From positions 20,018,889-20,082,888 of the forward strand of contig OZ024892.1 of assembly GCA_964017195.1 (NCBI GenBank): DNA of 64,000 bases, in the 5' to 3' direction. The position numbers were made by a program, and so were the translations under genes. Under the pieces are notes generated by a model that saw only the letters and a list, made by a program, of their open reading frames with translations, had not been told where the DNA came from and searched no databases. This DNA comes from Siderastrea radians. Its lineage: Eukaryota; Cnidaria; Anthozoa; Scleractinia; Rhizangiidae. Of the stretch, positions 1 to 10,656 are shown piece after piece (within the stretch, counting starts at the first letter, position 1; every line of letters starts with the position of its first letter).

Positions 1-2094
1 ACAGGACAAAGTTATCTGGAAGAAGTTCATGGTCCTCCTTGAAGGGTAACCGAACTTGATACCTTCCTTCCACGAATTCAACCTCAGCAACAAACTTGTC
101 ATACAGAGATAAACCTTGATCCTGGATTCCAAGAGATTCATAGTCCCAGAATCTTCTAAGCTCAGACGTCAATGAATCATGTTGGATGACAGTTGATTCC
201 ACGTTCAGAACGTGAGTTGCAGTCAGATTCACAGAATTGCCATTCTCGTCCTCTACCATAACTATAGAGGGACCTGAAAGGACATATCCCAGTTTGGTCG
301 CTAGGGCAACAGGTTCCCATGGAGCACCCCTTATGACAGTACCTTCAACCAAGGACCAACAGTAGTCAGCACCAGTCAGAATATTAACTGCTAGATCTCT
401 TGCACCAGCTTTATCTGCCAGAGGAAGTCCACGTAGGTGTTCATAGCTACATTGAGCAAGTTCGATAGGTTGCTGAGTTAGGGGGCCACATATCACTGGT
501 ACTACATATGCCTGAATATACACGGTTGCTTCACACGCAGTTTTGATACCCACTTGGACAATTTCACATGACCGTAACCTGGCGTCAGACTGTCCAAATG
601 TTTTTATCAACAGCGAATCCCTGCCAATGACTGGTAACCCTAATTCAGTCTTAAGGTTCTCTATGATGTAAGAACGTTGACTACAAGAATCAAACACTAG
701 ACGAATACTTCTGTAGCAACTGTCATTATCAGGGCGTAGCACTCCAGCAGTTGCAGTCTGTAAGAAGACTGATCCCTTAGACTGATCCACATACATGCTG
801 GTGGATACACTGGGTACATTTTCACTTTGGGCTTGTCCTGTCTGAGGCTGATCAGAGCAGTCACAAATTGCAACATGGTGAGGCCCGTGACATTTGAAGC
901 ATTTCACAGAACTTTGACAGCTACGCGACAGGTGTCCTGTCTTTAGACAGAGAAAACACTTCCCTTTCCTCTTAAGAAGTTGCTTCCTAGACTCGGGGCT
1001 CGTCACAACACTACAACTGGACCTTTGGTGGTCTTGATTACAGAATGAACACCACACACGAGCAACTTTCTTATCCTTAGAACTATTAGAGAACAATGCT
1101 GATGTGGAATGCAGTGACTCACCTCTCTGACTCGAGCTCGAGGGCCTCAACTCCTTAGTGTTCAGAAGACATTGCTCTCTCAACTGCAGTTCCTTGTGAA
1201 ATTCTTTCAGAATATCCTTGAGATTCCATGTTTCAGAACCCAGATTGTGTGTGATTGCGATTCGAAACTCCTCAGGTAATTTCTGAATAATAATTGGCGT
1301 CAAAAAACAACGATACATATCAGGAGAAATCTCCATACTCTCCAAACCGCGCACATGTGACTCCACCGTGTCATACAAGCTTCAAAGCCGCTTAACTTCG
1401 CTGATCGACATTACCTTAGGAATTCTTGTGAGCGCTTCCATGTGACTAGAGATTACTATTTGTCGATTTCCAAATCTTGCTTGAAGCAATTCAACTGCCT
1501 TTTCATAATTTGCACTCGTAAGCGCAAGACCAGCGACAACATTTTGAGCAGTCCCCACAAGAAGCGACTTCAAATAGTTGAATTTATCCCCTCCGGACAG
1601 ATTAGGATTCTTGTGAACAGCAGACTCGAACGATTCCCAGAAAGGATACCATTCAATGGGGTTGCCATGGAATTTCCTCAGCTCGAGCTTCGGTAGCTTC
1701 GCATGCATGATAACTTTCGGCGGCTGACTTTGGGATATTCCAGCGCTTCCAAAGCCCAAATCCTGACCTTTCCTTGTGCTTCTTCTGCAGCCAGAGCGGT
1801 TTCTAACTCCAAAATACAAGCGTGAATCGCACTGGATAATTCGCAACTTTCTACTACATCTTGTTCGGTTTTTGAGACATCATCCAACAGTTCCGCTATC
1901 TCCTGGTCCAACGCTTGAAGTTCCGAATACTTTGTTTGAAGGGCGGCGCGAAAGAGTTTCAGCTTCTTAACGTCGATGGGATTCCCCCCAGAAAGTAATT
2001 CCGTAGCGCTAGCAATAGTTTTCCGGACAAAGCTTCGATGTCCGTCGCGAAATTTTCTAAGATTCTTTAGCTTCTTCTTTTCCCACATGACCAC
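1..2094 (-). pseudogene. BEL/Pao LTR retrotransposon gag-pol, 5' part, broken
   Basis: Read on the minus strand from an ATG at 2094. The order is: a lysine-rich and coiled-coil-like N-terminus (2094 to about 1750); a DUF1759-type gag region (about 1700-1390, with the LPKLELRKFHG and WYPFWESFE motifs); two CCHC zinc knuckles near 985-870 (CFLCLKTGHLSRSC and CFKCHGPHHVAIC); a retropepsin-like region typical of Pao elements (about 760-100); and the beginning of the reverse transcriptase at the window edge (HELLPDNFVL). Two lesions are visible. The frame changes between about 1800 and 1720. An in-frame TGA lies at 1382-1384 where the family would have an arginine codon, which fits a CGA to TGA change at a methylated CpG. 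Downstream of the stop the frame is open to position 1. The RT, RNase H and integrase lie outside the window. The copy cannot make an intact polyprotein as it stands. Confidence 0.88.
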
Positions 2095-2156
2095 GTGCCT
2101 TCAGATGAATAAACAAGCAGCGTAGAAGGAGGTTTTCGACTGATAAAATCCAGTTT

Positions 2157-2180
2157 TTCGATTCCCGGGTCTCGGCACTA
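2157..2180 (-). other. tRNA primer binding site of the BEL/Pao element
   Basis: On the plus strand this reads as a tRNA 3' end: T-loop-like TTCGATTCCCGGG, an acceptor arm, then CACTA where CACCA is expected. On the minus strand it is therefore a 24-base primer binding site just upstream of the gag start at 2094, with one mismatch (TAG for TGG). I cannot assign the tRNA isoacceptor without a search. Confidence 0.7.
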
Positions 2181-2181
2181 A

Positions 2182-2775
2182 TGTATAGAAACGGACACAA
2201 TCGAAAAACTTAGTTGTAGACCATCCTCCAGACTGTATTTCAAAGATAAATTCAGACTCATACATCAACAACTCAGACAACGTTCAGATTTACGAAGACT
2301 CTCAGTTCAGTTCGTGGGGGGTGGAAATTCCCAGAAAACACACTTGGGTCCAGTTTTCCACAGTGCTTGAACAAACAAAAATTCGAAATTGTAGCTTAAG
2401 GCAGTTTTCTTAAGTTCCAGACGTGGACAAAACCAGTAAAATAACGCAAATTCGACGAGCTTTTCATTCAAAACCTTTCAAAAACATGACTGCGTGATTA
2501 GTGCGCGCACAACAACACCTTGACAAAAACAAACTGTTAACACGAAAAAAAACGCGTTTAACGTCGTCTTACCTTGGCTTTTTGATAATATGGACTCTTA
2601 AGTTCAATATCGCTTTCCTTTTTCTTTCAAACGACAAAATAATTAATCTTTGTGGCCGCTCTTTGTAGAGAAAGTTTGGTTTTAAATGGGAGGAGCTTAA
2701 AAAAACGGCCCGAACTTTGCAACCAATCACTGGCTCGCTTTTGAGACGTTAATATGTAGTTGTATTGACGTCTCA
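2182..2775 (-). mobile_element. candidate 5' LTR of the BEL/Pao element
   Basis: This stretch lies immediately 5' (minus strand) of the primer binding site. It would end in CA at 2182 and begin TGAGACGTCA at 2775. It contains CCAAT-like (gattggttgc) and TATA-like (catttaaaac) sequences in minus orientation. At its outer end, 2738-2779 form an inverted repeat with 12-base arms (CTTTTGAGACGT and ACGTCTCAAAAG). The outer boundary is inferred, because the 3' LTR is outside the window. Confidence 0.5.
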
Positions 2776-3254
2776 AAAGTAATAGAAAGAAAAAGAGAAT
2801 CGTGATACCGGCTTATTCCTTGGAAGCTCGGCTGTTAGGCTAGCCTATCTATATACATTATTATCAGTTCATTGTCATAATTATGAATGGCTGTGCACAA
2901 GGCCCTCTCTTTGAAAAGAATGCGAAGTACATTGAAAAAAAGAGCAAATTGAGTTTTTTAAAAATAATTGTAAGATGCACAGTAAGATGCTTTTTCGCAA
3001 GACCGAAGAGAAGTCTGATCTACACAAACACAAATGATAATTACAAAGTATACATGCTCATGAACAGCAATGCTGAAATTAGAGTGCAACTTAATTAGGG
3101 ACTTACACCAGTATTTATTTTGTTCCTTGACATTGTTAAGGACCACGCATTGGTATTGAACCTAATGCTTCAGAACTTGTTAGACAAAACAACACCGGGC
3201 CATCAATGCAATCAATTGCGATCAAGTTGAGATTTTTAGAGTCTTTAAATGCTG
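2776..3254. other. no gene recognised
   Basis: AT-rich sequence. A 71-codon open frame at 2883-3098 has no recognisable domain, signal peptide or codon character and overlaps an antisense frame, so I do not call it. Confidence 0.5.
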
Positions 3255-3360
3255 AACTTTTTAGTTCGTTTAAGTGCACACTTTAAGAGTCCGTAAAGTG
3301 CGCTAAGGCTCGTTAAAGTCTGCACTTTAAGACTCATTTAAGTGCGCAGTTCAAGACTCC
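3255..3360 (+). repeat. degenerate ~20-25 bp tandem repeat
   Basis: Variants of the unit AAGTGCACACTTTAAGACTC recur about five times. The same unit recurs at 10045-10165 and, in a GCACTTTTAAGGACTCT form, at 10705-10800. Confidence 0.75.
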
Positions 3361-3755
3361 TTAAGAGCGAATGTCAGAAAATTTCGAGCAAACATTGGCC
3401 AAAGGTGAAAATTACTTTTCGCTCATATTTGGAGTGTTGGTAGGCAATACTAAGTTAACAATCGTGATGTAGTTTGTTTTCAAAGAGAACGCTTCCATTG
3501 TGGGAAAATTGGAAAAATATATTTCTCACGTCCTTGGTCTCAAAACAGCCAAAATTAAGGGCGAATTTAGTAGTTACCAAAATGTTACTCTCGTCCAAAA
3601 GCAAACAAAGCTAGAAAATATTTGTCCTAAGATATTGATTTGGGAAGTGTTTCACATTTCATCTGACATGGGATTGTCTTCTTGTCGACAACTTAAAATG
3701 GAAACAAACGAATTTTAGGACGCGAATTTTGCAAGGTTATAAAAATTACGATTTT
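3361..3755 (+). repeat. dispersed repeat, copy A of an inverted pair
   Basis: It starts TTAAGAGCGAATGTCAGAAA and runs through AGGCAATACTAAG, CTCAAAACAGCCAAA and AATATTTGTCCTAAGATA. A diverged reverse-complement copy lies at 9265-9662. A 72-codon open frame (3500-3718) falls inside. The corresponding frame of the other copy is open for a shorter distance, but the changes are not concentrated at third positions, so I treat it as repeat DNA. Confidence 0.85.
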
Positions 3756-3759
3756 TCCG

Positions 3760-4545
3760 TTATATCGCGATCAGATTTTTTTCCATGTGCCCAATGATGA
3801 ATTGTTCTAGGATTCGCGCTGGAAGTTGCATAAACATTGAACTAAATCATACGTTAAAACTGTAATGGGTATTTTGATTTAAGTCTCCCTCGAGAACCTC
3901 AAAGTTAGAGAAATTTTGTGCGTTTTTTGAATAATTAATTAGTTACAATGTAACGCACAGCTCGGTCAGACGAAATGAACCCTTAGACAACTCCTCATTG
4001 ACAACATTAAACTGACGGTTAAATGAGAAGATTTAGACTATTAAATGATTTACCTTCGACGAAAGATACAAGTCCTCCCAGTTTATGACATGCTTCATCA
4101 ACTGCTGACCGGTTCAAAAGCTGATCAAGCGAGTAACTTGTGTCGGAAATCTGATTCGACGTTTCTATTCTGCCTTTTCGAAGCACGTTCCATTACAGAA
4201 AGGCACAATTTAAAACAGATGAAGCCGATTTAAAACAGATCAACCTAAAAAGCAGGCGCTAGCCAGTAAACTTTCGATAGTTAACCTGATTACATATATG
4301 TGTTTTGAAGTTGCGTGACTGAAAAGAAAACTTTTACGCAGCGGGGGGTAGTTGTGGCAAACTTACCAAAACAATGAGGCAAGCACATTATGCAGAAAGT
4401 AAAATATTAATTAATTAATTTATTTATTTATTTATTAATTTATTTATTCGTTTATTTCTTTTGGTTCGAAATACTTTCAAATATTTTGATTTTTTTTATC
4501 AAACTATCCATCATATATTTCTTGGTACGGGACTGGAATGTCATC
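3760..4545. other. no gene; AT-rich simple sequence
   Basis: No coding region recognised. Around 4409-4456 there is low-complexity TTAA/TTTA sequence. Confidence 0.55.
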
Positions 4546-4559
4546 AAGCGGTATGACGG

Positions 4560-4858
4560 CCCTGACCCTGTTTAGGACGAAACAAATGTCCTAAAATACC
4601 AACCGTGTTTAATACAACATCTCGTTCCCTGTTTAGGACAAACGAAAAAATACACACTCTCTTGTTTAACACAATTTTAAATTTTTGAGAGTCCGGCGAG
4701 GGTCTCCTATCTAGGATTGCTGAATACTGTATATGGACTATAAGCCACATTTAACAGCGAAAACTCCAACTACCATACAACTGTACCCTGGTTAGGACAA
4801 TTTCACATCCTGTTTAGGACTAACTAGCATAAAATTTTAGACACTGTTCAGGAAAGAG
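4560..4858 (+). repeat. degenerate tandem repeat containing CCCTGTTTAGGAC
   Basis: The motif CCCTGTTTAGGAC, or close variants, appears near 4566, 4600, 4628, 4662, 4788, 4811 and 4844. Spacing is often near 30-35 bases and each copy is usually followed by an A-rich stretch. It looks like an old satellite or minisatellite. Confidence 0.6.
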
Positions 4859-4869
4859 AGGCCAAAAAC

Positions 4870-6560
4870 CATACACGGCCCAGCGGCAAGTCCCCGTATA
4901 GGCCATATTAGGAGGGAGCACCCCCCCGGGGGGGGGGGGGGCGCTTAGATCACAGAGCGCATTTTTGAACTGGGTAAACTCCTTGTTTCAGAACGTACGC
5001 GCTGCTTTTCTTACACTTATCCCGCACAAGTAGCCTCCAACTCATTTATGCGACTACGTGAGAAGCTACCGTGCGACAAGACCTAATTGCAGCCAAGTAC
5101 GTTCTTCATTATTTAACAGTCGAACGGTAACCTTGACAAACGCTAGGTTTAGCCGCATTTTTCTTTCTACAGCCGGGTTCATACCATTAACGCGAAACAT
5201 TTGTTTGAGTAGGCTAGTGACTTTGGTAAAAACAGGAAATCGAGTTACAGCTCATTCTCTCCTCGACGATTGTATCATGATGAAAAAATTCAGCTATCAT
5301 TTTCTAAAGTAAGTGCTGACAGAAAGTTGATTGTTGTCTTTCTTCTGCCGGAATCCAGATCGCTTCACAAAAAAATTAAGTGATGGAATTTTAATGGACC
5401 TCCGCAAGAGAGGATGCAGTAAAAGGGTTAATTAAACCCCGTGCCCCATGATAACTATTTGAAATTTGTTATTAGTTCGCACACACGCTGCGAAGGTTTT
5501 TTATCTGCTGTTCCCATGTCAACAATCTAAAATTACATGACGTCATTCTAACTGACCAACGAGGTGCTGTCCTTAAAATAACCACACATTATGACACAGA
5601 ACCAAAAATAGATTTCAAATAATTTTCATCGGAAGAGGTTCATGTATGGGGGATTCGCTCTCTCCCTTCATTCTTGACCTCCGTCAACTCAAAGTAAGGA
5701 TGGTTGTCCTGTTTTAATATTTGCATGGTTGTCCTGTGGCCACGTCACTTACCACCCAACGCTTCCTTGTCTGTATCACTTCTCAACGAGTTTCCCTGCT
5801 TAAGGGACGGACCATCAAATTTTTAAACTGTGTGTGTGTGAGAGGGGGGGTGGGGTTAAGCATATTTCTGTCTATTTCAATGCCCGATTTTTTTTTGCCT
5901 TTCCATAATTAAAGCTTTGTATGAACCGATCTTATTCAGTTTAATTTTCAAAGTATTTCTTTGAATCCTTTTATTGTGCTTATTTTTTTCTTAATTTCCC
6001 TTTCTTGTGTTTGCTTAATCCCCCTACCTACTATTAATAGATTGTTTAGTCCCTTCAGTGTATTTTTGTGAGAAAGATATGTAGTTACTGTGAAATTTCA
6101 TCACATGTAAAGAAATGATCAACCCTGGCAGGTGCATTTCTTACCAAAGGCGACAGTTCTTTCAATGTATGGGGCTTTCTTCGTTATTGCTACGTCAGCC
6201 GTTGGAGTATCAAAGTGCTCGCAGATGTCCCTAAGCATTTGAATAGCACATTTTGAGAGCTTTGAGTTTGCAATAAGTTCGCAAAGGTTATGGTTGTCGT
6301 AGCAGATGGGGTGGACAAGCGCAAGAATTTTAATTCTCAGCTTGTTTGCTTGTTTCGCTTTCTGTTTGTGCCAACGCCCTGTTCTTTTGCTGGCTTCTTC
6401 CCGTCAGTTTTCATGGGATATCTCACCGGACTTATGCCCCTACTTTGTAGAAAAGTGTTCAGGTGGTTGACCAGAAGGTACAAGGGAATCATCTGTCAGT
6501 GATGACATACATGCTCTGTGACGGAGACTGAAAGTCGGGTGGAAAGGAACTTGCTGGAGT
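4870..6560. other. no gene; C/G homopolymer tract
   Basis: Nothing coding is recognised. A run of C followed by G lies at 4921-4942, and a G-rich GT tract lies near 5830-5855. The short open frames here show no domain. Confidence 0.5.
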
Positions 6561-6566
6561 GACTGG

Positions 6567-6581
6567 AATAATAATAATAAG

Positions 6582-6639
<58 letters not shown>
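6567..6639 (+). repeat. (AAT)n microsatellite
   Basis: Almost pure AAT trinucleotide run, interrupted once near 6580. Open frames across it encode poly-isoleucine and are artefacts. Confidence 0.95.
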
Positions 6640-6641
<2 letters not shown>

Positions 6642-7159
6642 CCCAGTGGGTTTTTCAGACCTAATTAACACGCTAAGTACCTGGAAAATATATCAGTTCG
6701 AACAGTTAGTTTCGTTAATTTTCACTATCACTTATTCGCATGATCTATGTTGTTTCTGGGCCAGTGTTTGTCTGTGCAGCGAGAGCAGTTAATCAGCAGC
6801 CGCCAGTGATAGACGGAGTGACTGGGGCTTGGGGTAAGGGTGTGAGCGGTCCTCTAAGTGTGTGGTGGTCCTTCCCCCCCCCCTCCCCCCATCTAGGTTT
6901 TATTTCGTCTACTCACTCCGTGGTGTTTGAACAGAACTGAGTGCGGATAAACTTACCAAAGACATAACCTCCATTCGCAAAATGACCCTGCACTCTTTAA
7001 AAATAGCTTCCGAACCCGGTTTGCTGAGTCCTCTCTCCGCTTTTGGTCTCTTTCCGACATCTTCGCTGTGATGAGACTTTGCATTTGTCGCATGGACGTC
7101 TCCATTCAATGCCAAGCGATGCGCGATGATATGGGCAAAACCGCATTCGGAAATGTCGT
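6640..7159. other. no gene recognised
   Basis: Mixed sequence with a C tract near 6873-6890. No supported coding region. Confidence 0.5.
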
Positions 7160-7214
7160 TATTTATTTATTTATTTATTTATCTATTTATTTATTTATTT
7201 ATTTATTTATTTTA
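7160..7214 (+). repeat. (TTTA)n microsatellite
   Basis: Tetranucleotide run with a single ATCT interruption. Confidence 0.95.
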
Positions 7215-7900
7215 CCATAAGCTGCATCTCGCCATATTGTTCATAATTACCTCAACCTCTACGTAGCATTTCGTATTGACGGTAAGGTAAATAACTGTTT
7301 TATTAGCAACATTCCACGCACAATAGCAAGTAAGGTGACCGTTCGCATTTCCCCTACCCTGAGCGAAAGATTTTGCTCAATGCAGTCACGCAACACTATG
7401 TTTATTTGCGAGCGCGCTTGCTTTTTGGCTCTTCTTATTTCTGTTAATGGAGAGCTTTGTTCGACGAAAAAGCCTTCTGCCATTACATTTGTTGAAGCTG
7501 ACAAAAAATTACGCATAAAAGTTTCCCCAGTAACTGAATATACCGTTTGTTGTTATCTATAAAACTGATGACCCCGAGGTCAACACTCACAGCTGGTCGA
7601 TACAAGGAACGGGAAGGGTCCAACATCCACAAATCGAAGCTTCGCATAACCTGAATACCAAGCACACCAGGTAAAGTACTTTGAACTGCAGTTTTTCAAC
7701 TCATTCACTTACGCTGTAACATCATATATTCCTCTTTAGAATTGCTGAATGAAGGAACGTTGATTCGGCTCAACCTTGTTAATTATTCACTAATCAATGA
7801 AAATTTACCAACTTTGAAGATCTCTTGCGAAACTAAAAGCAAAATACCCATTCCAGTTTTTACATATGTGCTAGGGCAAGTCTTTAACATTTCACAGCTT
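7215..7900. other. no gene recognised
   Basis: Overlapping short open frames on both strands, none with a recognisable domain. No splice-supported structure was found. Confidence 0.45.
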
Positions 7901-7904
7901 GCTC

Positions 7905-8195
7905 CTCAGAAAAAAACAAGAAAAGCCCCAGGGGCATTAGACCCCGCCGTTGTTCTCCCCCCTGGGGGTGTAAAATATGCTACGGTCACTCAAGATAAAA
8001 GCCCTTGCCTGTGTAGCGAAAGACACGACGAGTATTTGTTTGGCCGCGCGAAAACCGGAGGTCTGGGGCAAGTGACCACCCCAAAAAGAACAAGAAAAGC
8101 CCCAGGGGCATTGGACCCCGCCGTTTCCCCCCCCCCCCCCCCTCGGGGTGCAAATACATTACGGTCACTCAAGATATGTGCCCAAGTGGTATAAA
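7905..8195 (+). repeat. two tandem copies of a GC-rich dispersed repeat
   Basis: The phrases 'aacaagaaaagccccagggg', 'accccgccgtt' and 'acggtcactcaagata' occur twice (from about 7913 and about 8088). The second copy is preceded by 'ggaggtctggggcaagtgac', which recurs at 9084. C-runs at 8127-8141 and 8246-8259 make this a likely assembly trouble spot. The 150-codon frame at 7742-8194 is built from these repeats and is not called. Confidence 0.8.
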
Positions 8196-8561
8196 GTTTT
8201 GAAGTTGGTGATTTTTCTAACGTTTGACGCGTGTGCTGCCATCCTCCCCCCCCCCCCCAACGTCTTCTCTGCACCCTTCTCCTTGTGATATCATGGATCC
8301 CTTATAGTATGAATACCTTTCCCTTCCCTCATTCCTTGGTTATCCACCTGTTCTAGCACTCGCGAAGAAGAACGTGACGAAATAGTTTTGACCATCGCGT
8401 GACTTAGTTACGTCAGTTTTTTAACGAAATGACATCTCAGCGTAATTCTCAATATTAAACAAGGGCACGGAAATTTAAATAGATTTATTGATGAAGAAAA
8501 ATTATCCTTAAATCGAAAGGGAACGGTTATCTACTGAAAAATGAAACGTAAAGGTCTACTT

Positions 8562-9050
8562 TTAGGCCATGATTCGATAAATGCTTTAGCGAAAGCAAAA
8601 CAATTCCCCGAATCGGCTTCTGTCTTTCAGTGACGTAACGTTTACATGTTACGGTAAGTTTAGGTGAATTCATGGCAGCTTCAAAGCTCGCTAGCACCTT
8701 CTTCCTTGCTCTCATCGAAGAGAAGTCAACTCCATTGAATTTCTTGTACTTTTCTACACAACTTTCCCTTAAGATTTTGGTGAAGCAAAGCAAAACTGCC
8801 AAAAAAATGCTTGCATTTTACTGTTGAATTATTCAACTTGGCGAAAGCGAGGGACTTCCCCGAATCGCCTTTTGTGTTTCAGTGATGTAATGTTTACGTG
8901 CCAGGGCAAGTTTGGCAAATTCATGCCAGCTTTAAAGCTCGCTAGCACCTTCGTTCTTGCTTTCATCGAAGGGGTTTTCATGTCATTAAATCGCCAGTAA
9001 TTTTCTACACCAACTTTCATGAAAATTCTGGCGAAATAACGCTAAACGAA
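8562..9050 (+). repeat. tandem duplication, two ~255 bp units
   Basis: Unit 1 (about 8562-8805) and unit 2 (about 8826-9050) share 'ttccccgaatcg', 'caaagctcgctagcaccttc', 'catcgaag' and 'tttctacac' in the same order and spacing. Both are partly open on the minus strand, but differences do not favour third codon positions, so coding is not supported. Confidence 0.8.
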
Positions 9051-9077
9051 CCAACATTACCGGCAAGTATTGTTATG

Positions 9078-9240
9078 ACCGAGCGGAGGTCTGGGGCAAG
9101 TGACCACGACGACCAAAAAAAAAAAAACGGGTATTACTAGACCCCGTCCTGACGGCGGAGTAATTACGGAAAAAAAATGGGTATTACTAGACCCCGTCCT
9201 GACGGCGGGGTAATTATCTCTGGGCACATGGAAAAAATTT
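9078..9240 (+). repeat. further copy of the 7.9 kb repeat with an internal ~52 bp tandem repeat
   Basis: It starts with 'ggaggtctggggcaagtgac', as at 8060. Then 'gggtattactagaccccgtc' occurs twice (near 9128 and 9179), each followed by 'ctgacggcggrgtaatta'. Confidence 0.8.
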
Positions 9241-9264
9241 TGATCGCGTCCTGGAGGTAAATTC

Positions 9265-9662
9265 ATATTTTTTGTCAGTTTGAAAAAAACGTGTCCTAAA
9301 AATGCGATTCTTTACGTTTAAAATTATTGCCTGGAAACAATTTGAGGTCAAATGAGATGTTTAATGCTTCTTAAATCAGTATCTTATGGCAAATGTTTTC
9401 AGTCTTACTTTTCTTTGACAAACGTGATGATGTCTGGTAACTGCCGATTTCGCCCGTAGTTTTGGTTGTTTTGAGGTCACCGACGGTGAAAATATATTTT
9501 CTCGATTTTCTCACAACGAAAGCGAGTTATTGAAAAACAAACTATACCACGATTGTTTTACTTGTATTGCCTATCTATATATTAAATTTGAGCGAAAAAC
9601 AGCATTTCACTGTGGCCGCTAAATTTTTATTTTGCTCGATATTTTCTGGCATTCGCTCTTAA
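9265..9662 (-). repeat. dispersed repeat, copy B of the inverted pair
   Basis: Read on the minus strand it follows copy A (3361-3755) nearly throughout: TTAAGAGCGAATGCCAGAAA, AGGCAATACAAG, CTCAAAACAACCAAA, GAAAACATTTGCCATAAGAT. The copies are clearly diverged by substitutions and small indels. Copy B is interrupted at its TTAA end by the foldback element that follows. Confidence 0.85.
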
Positions 9663-10041
9663 GTGTCATTGTCTGAGAAAGTTTTCCAGAGGTTCGAAAT
9701 GGGGGTCAACCTATTTTGATGAAACTTGCTGCAGAAGTTGGCCTTGATGAGATGAAACTAGTGCCAGATCCCTCTATGATGAAATCCCTAAATACGAACT
9801 GAAAGAGTATTTATACTAGAAACAGATCATAAATTAATGAGTCCAAAGAGGGTATTACCTTTGTTTTTATTGAACTCCAAACCTACCCCTTAAAAAACAC
9901 CCACCTGGAGCCCCCCCTGAAACTTTTCAAGCAAAAGTCAGAAAACAAAACCAAAATGGCTTTTGGAATATCTCATCAAGGCTAACTTCTGTAGCAAATT
10001 TCCATTTCCAACCTCTGGAACACTTTCTCAGACAATGACAC
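9663..10041. mobile_element. foldback (MITE-like) element with TTAA target duplication
   Basis: A 379 bp element. Its ends are exact inverted repeats, GTGTCATTGTCTGAGAAAG at the left and its complement at the right. Weaker inverted similarity continues for about 90 bp (CCAGAGGTT, GAAGTTRGCCTTGATGAGAT). TTAA flanks both sides (9659-9662 and 10042-10045). Copy A of the host repeat has a single uninterrupted TTAA at the same place (3361-3364, reading 'ccttaagagcg'), so it serves as an empty-site control. There is no transposase. TTAA targets are used by the piggyBac and Kolobok groups; which of these mobilised it cannot be told. Confidence 0.85.
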
Positions 10042-10044
10042 TTA

Positions 10045-10165
10045 AAGTGTACACTTAAAAGACTCGTAAAAGTACGCACTTTAATAAGCATTAAAGTGCG
10101 AACTTTAAGATTCCTTGAAGGATGAACTTGAGGCGGGTCACAGACCCCTTAAAGTTGCAGTCCTC
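10045..10165. repeat. ACTTTAAGACTC-type degenerate tandem repeat
   Basis: Same unit family as 3255-3360, here in the opposite orientation relative to copy B. A further cluster with GCACTTTTAAGGACTCT units lies at 10705-10800, inside the proposed intron of the small gene at 10657-11128. Confidence 0.7.
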
Positions 10166-10169
10166 ACTT

Positions 10170-10610
10170 GATGGATATTGCACTATAAGACTCCATAAAT
10201 CTCGAACCTCACGGGCACTCTAATTAATCTGCCTTTCAAAGAATCCTTCATAAGTGCCAACTCTTAGCGTTTTAAAATGCCAAGTAACCAGCTGCATTTA
10301 CAGGAATCCTCCTAGTTACTAGAGCTTTTCAGTAAATGTGCATAATTTTTTAAGGGTTTGAATTTATTGATTTACTTTTCTTCTTATTCTATCTTTCCAT
10401 AAACTTTAATGTTTATTTTTTAATTGTGATTTCCCACCATAGTCGGTACTTACAGATCGAAATAAATACCTGTTATTACCGTTATAAACGGTTTTGACAT
10501 ACAAACGTATCGTATTGTATCGTATGGTATTGGCCCACTAGCCTCGTTTACGTGCCTTGTTAAACAAAGGAAATTAGACCACAGGCTCAACCGTAATAAC
10601 AGCTATTCAA
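10170..10610. other. no gene recognised
   Basis: AT-rich sequence with a short 'cgtatcgtattgtatcgtatggtat' type low-complexity patch near 10506-10530. Confidence 0.5.
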
Positions 10611-10656
10611 TCAACATTTTATTGTGTGAACAGCTCTGCAGTAACACTATACAAGT

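Noticed and set aside
2157..2180. tRNA gene
   Set aside because: Only the T-loop/acceptor 3' part is present, directly beside a retroelement gag start, so it is a primer binding site.
3500..3718. 72-codon frame in repeat copy A
   Set aside because: The equivalent frame in copy B is shorter and substitutions show no codon-position bias.
6489..6792. Poly-isoleucine open frames on both strands
   Set aside because: Translation of an AAT microsatellite.
7742..8194. 150-codon plus-strand open frame
   Set aside because: Its second half is two copies of a C-rich dispersed repeat, with homopolymer-encoded proline runs and no domain.
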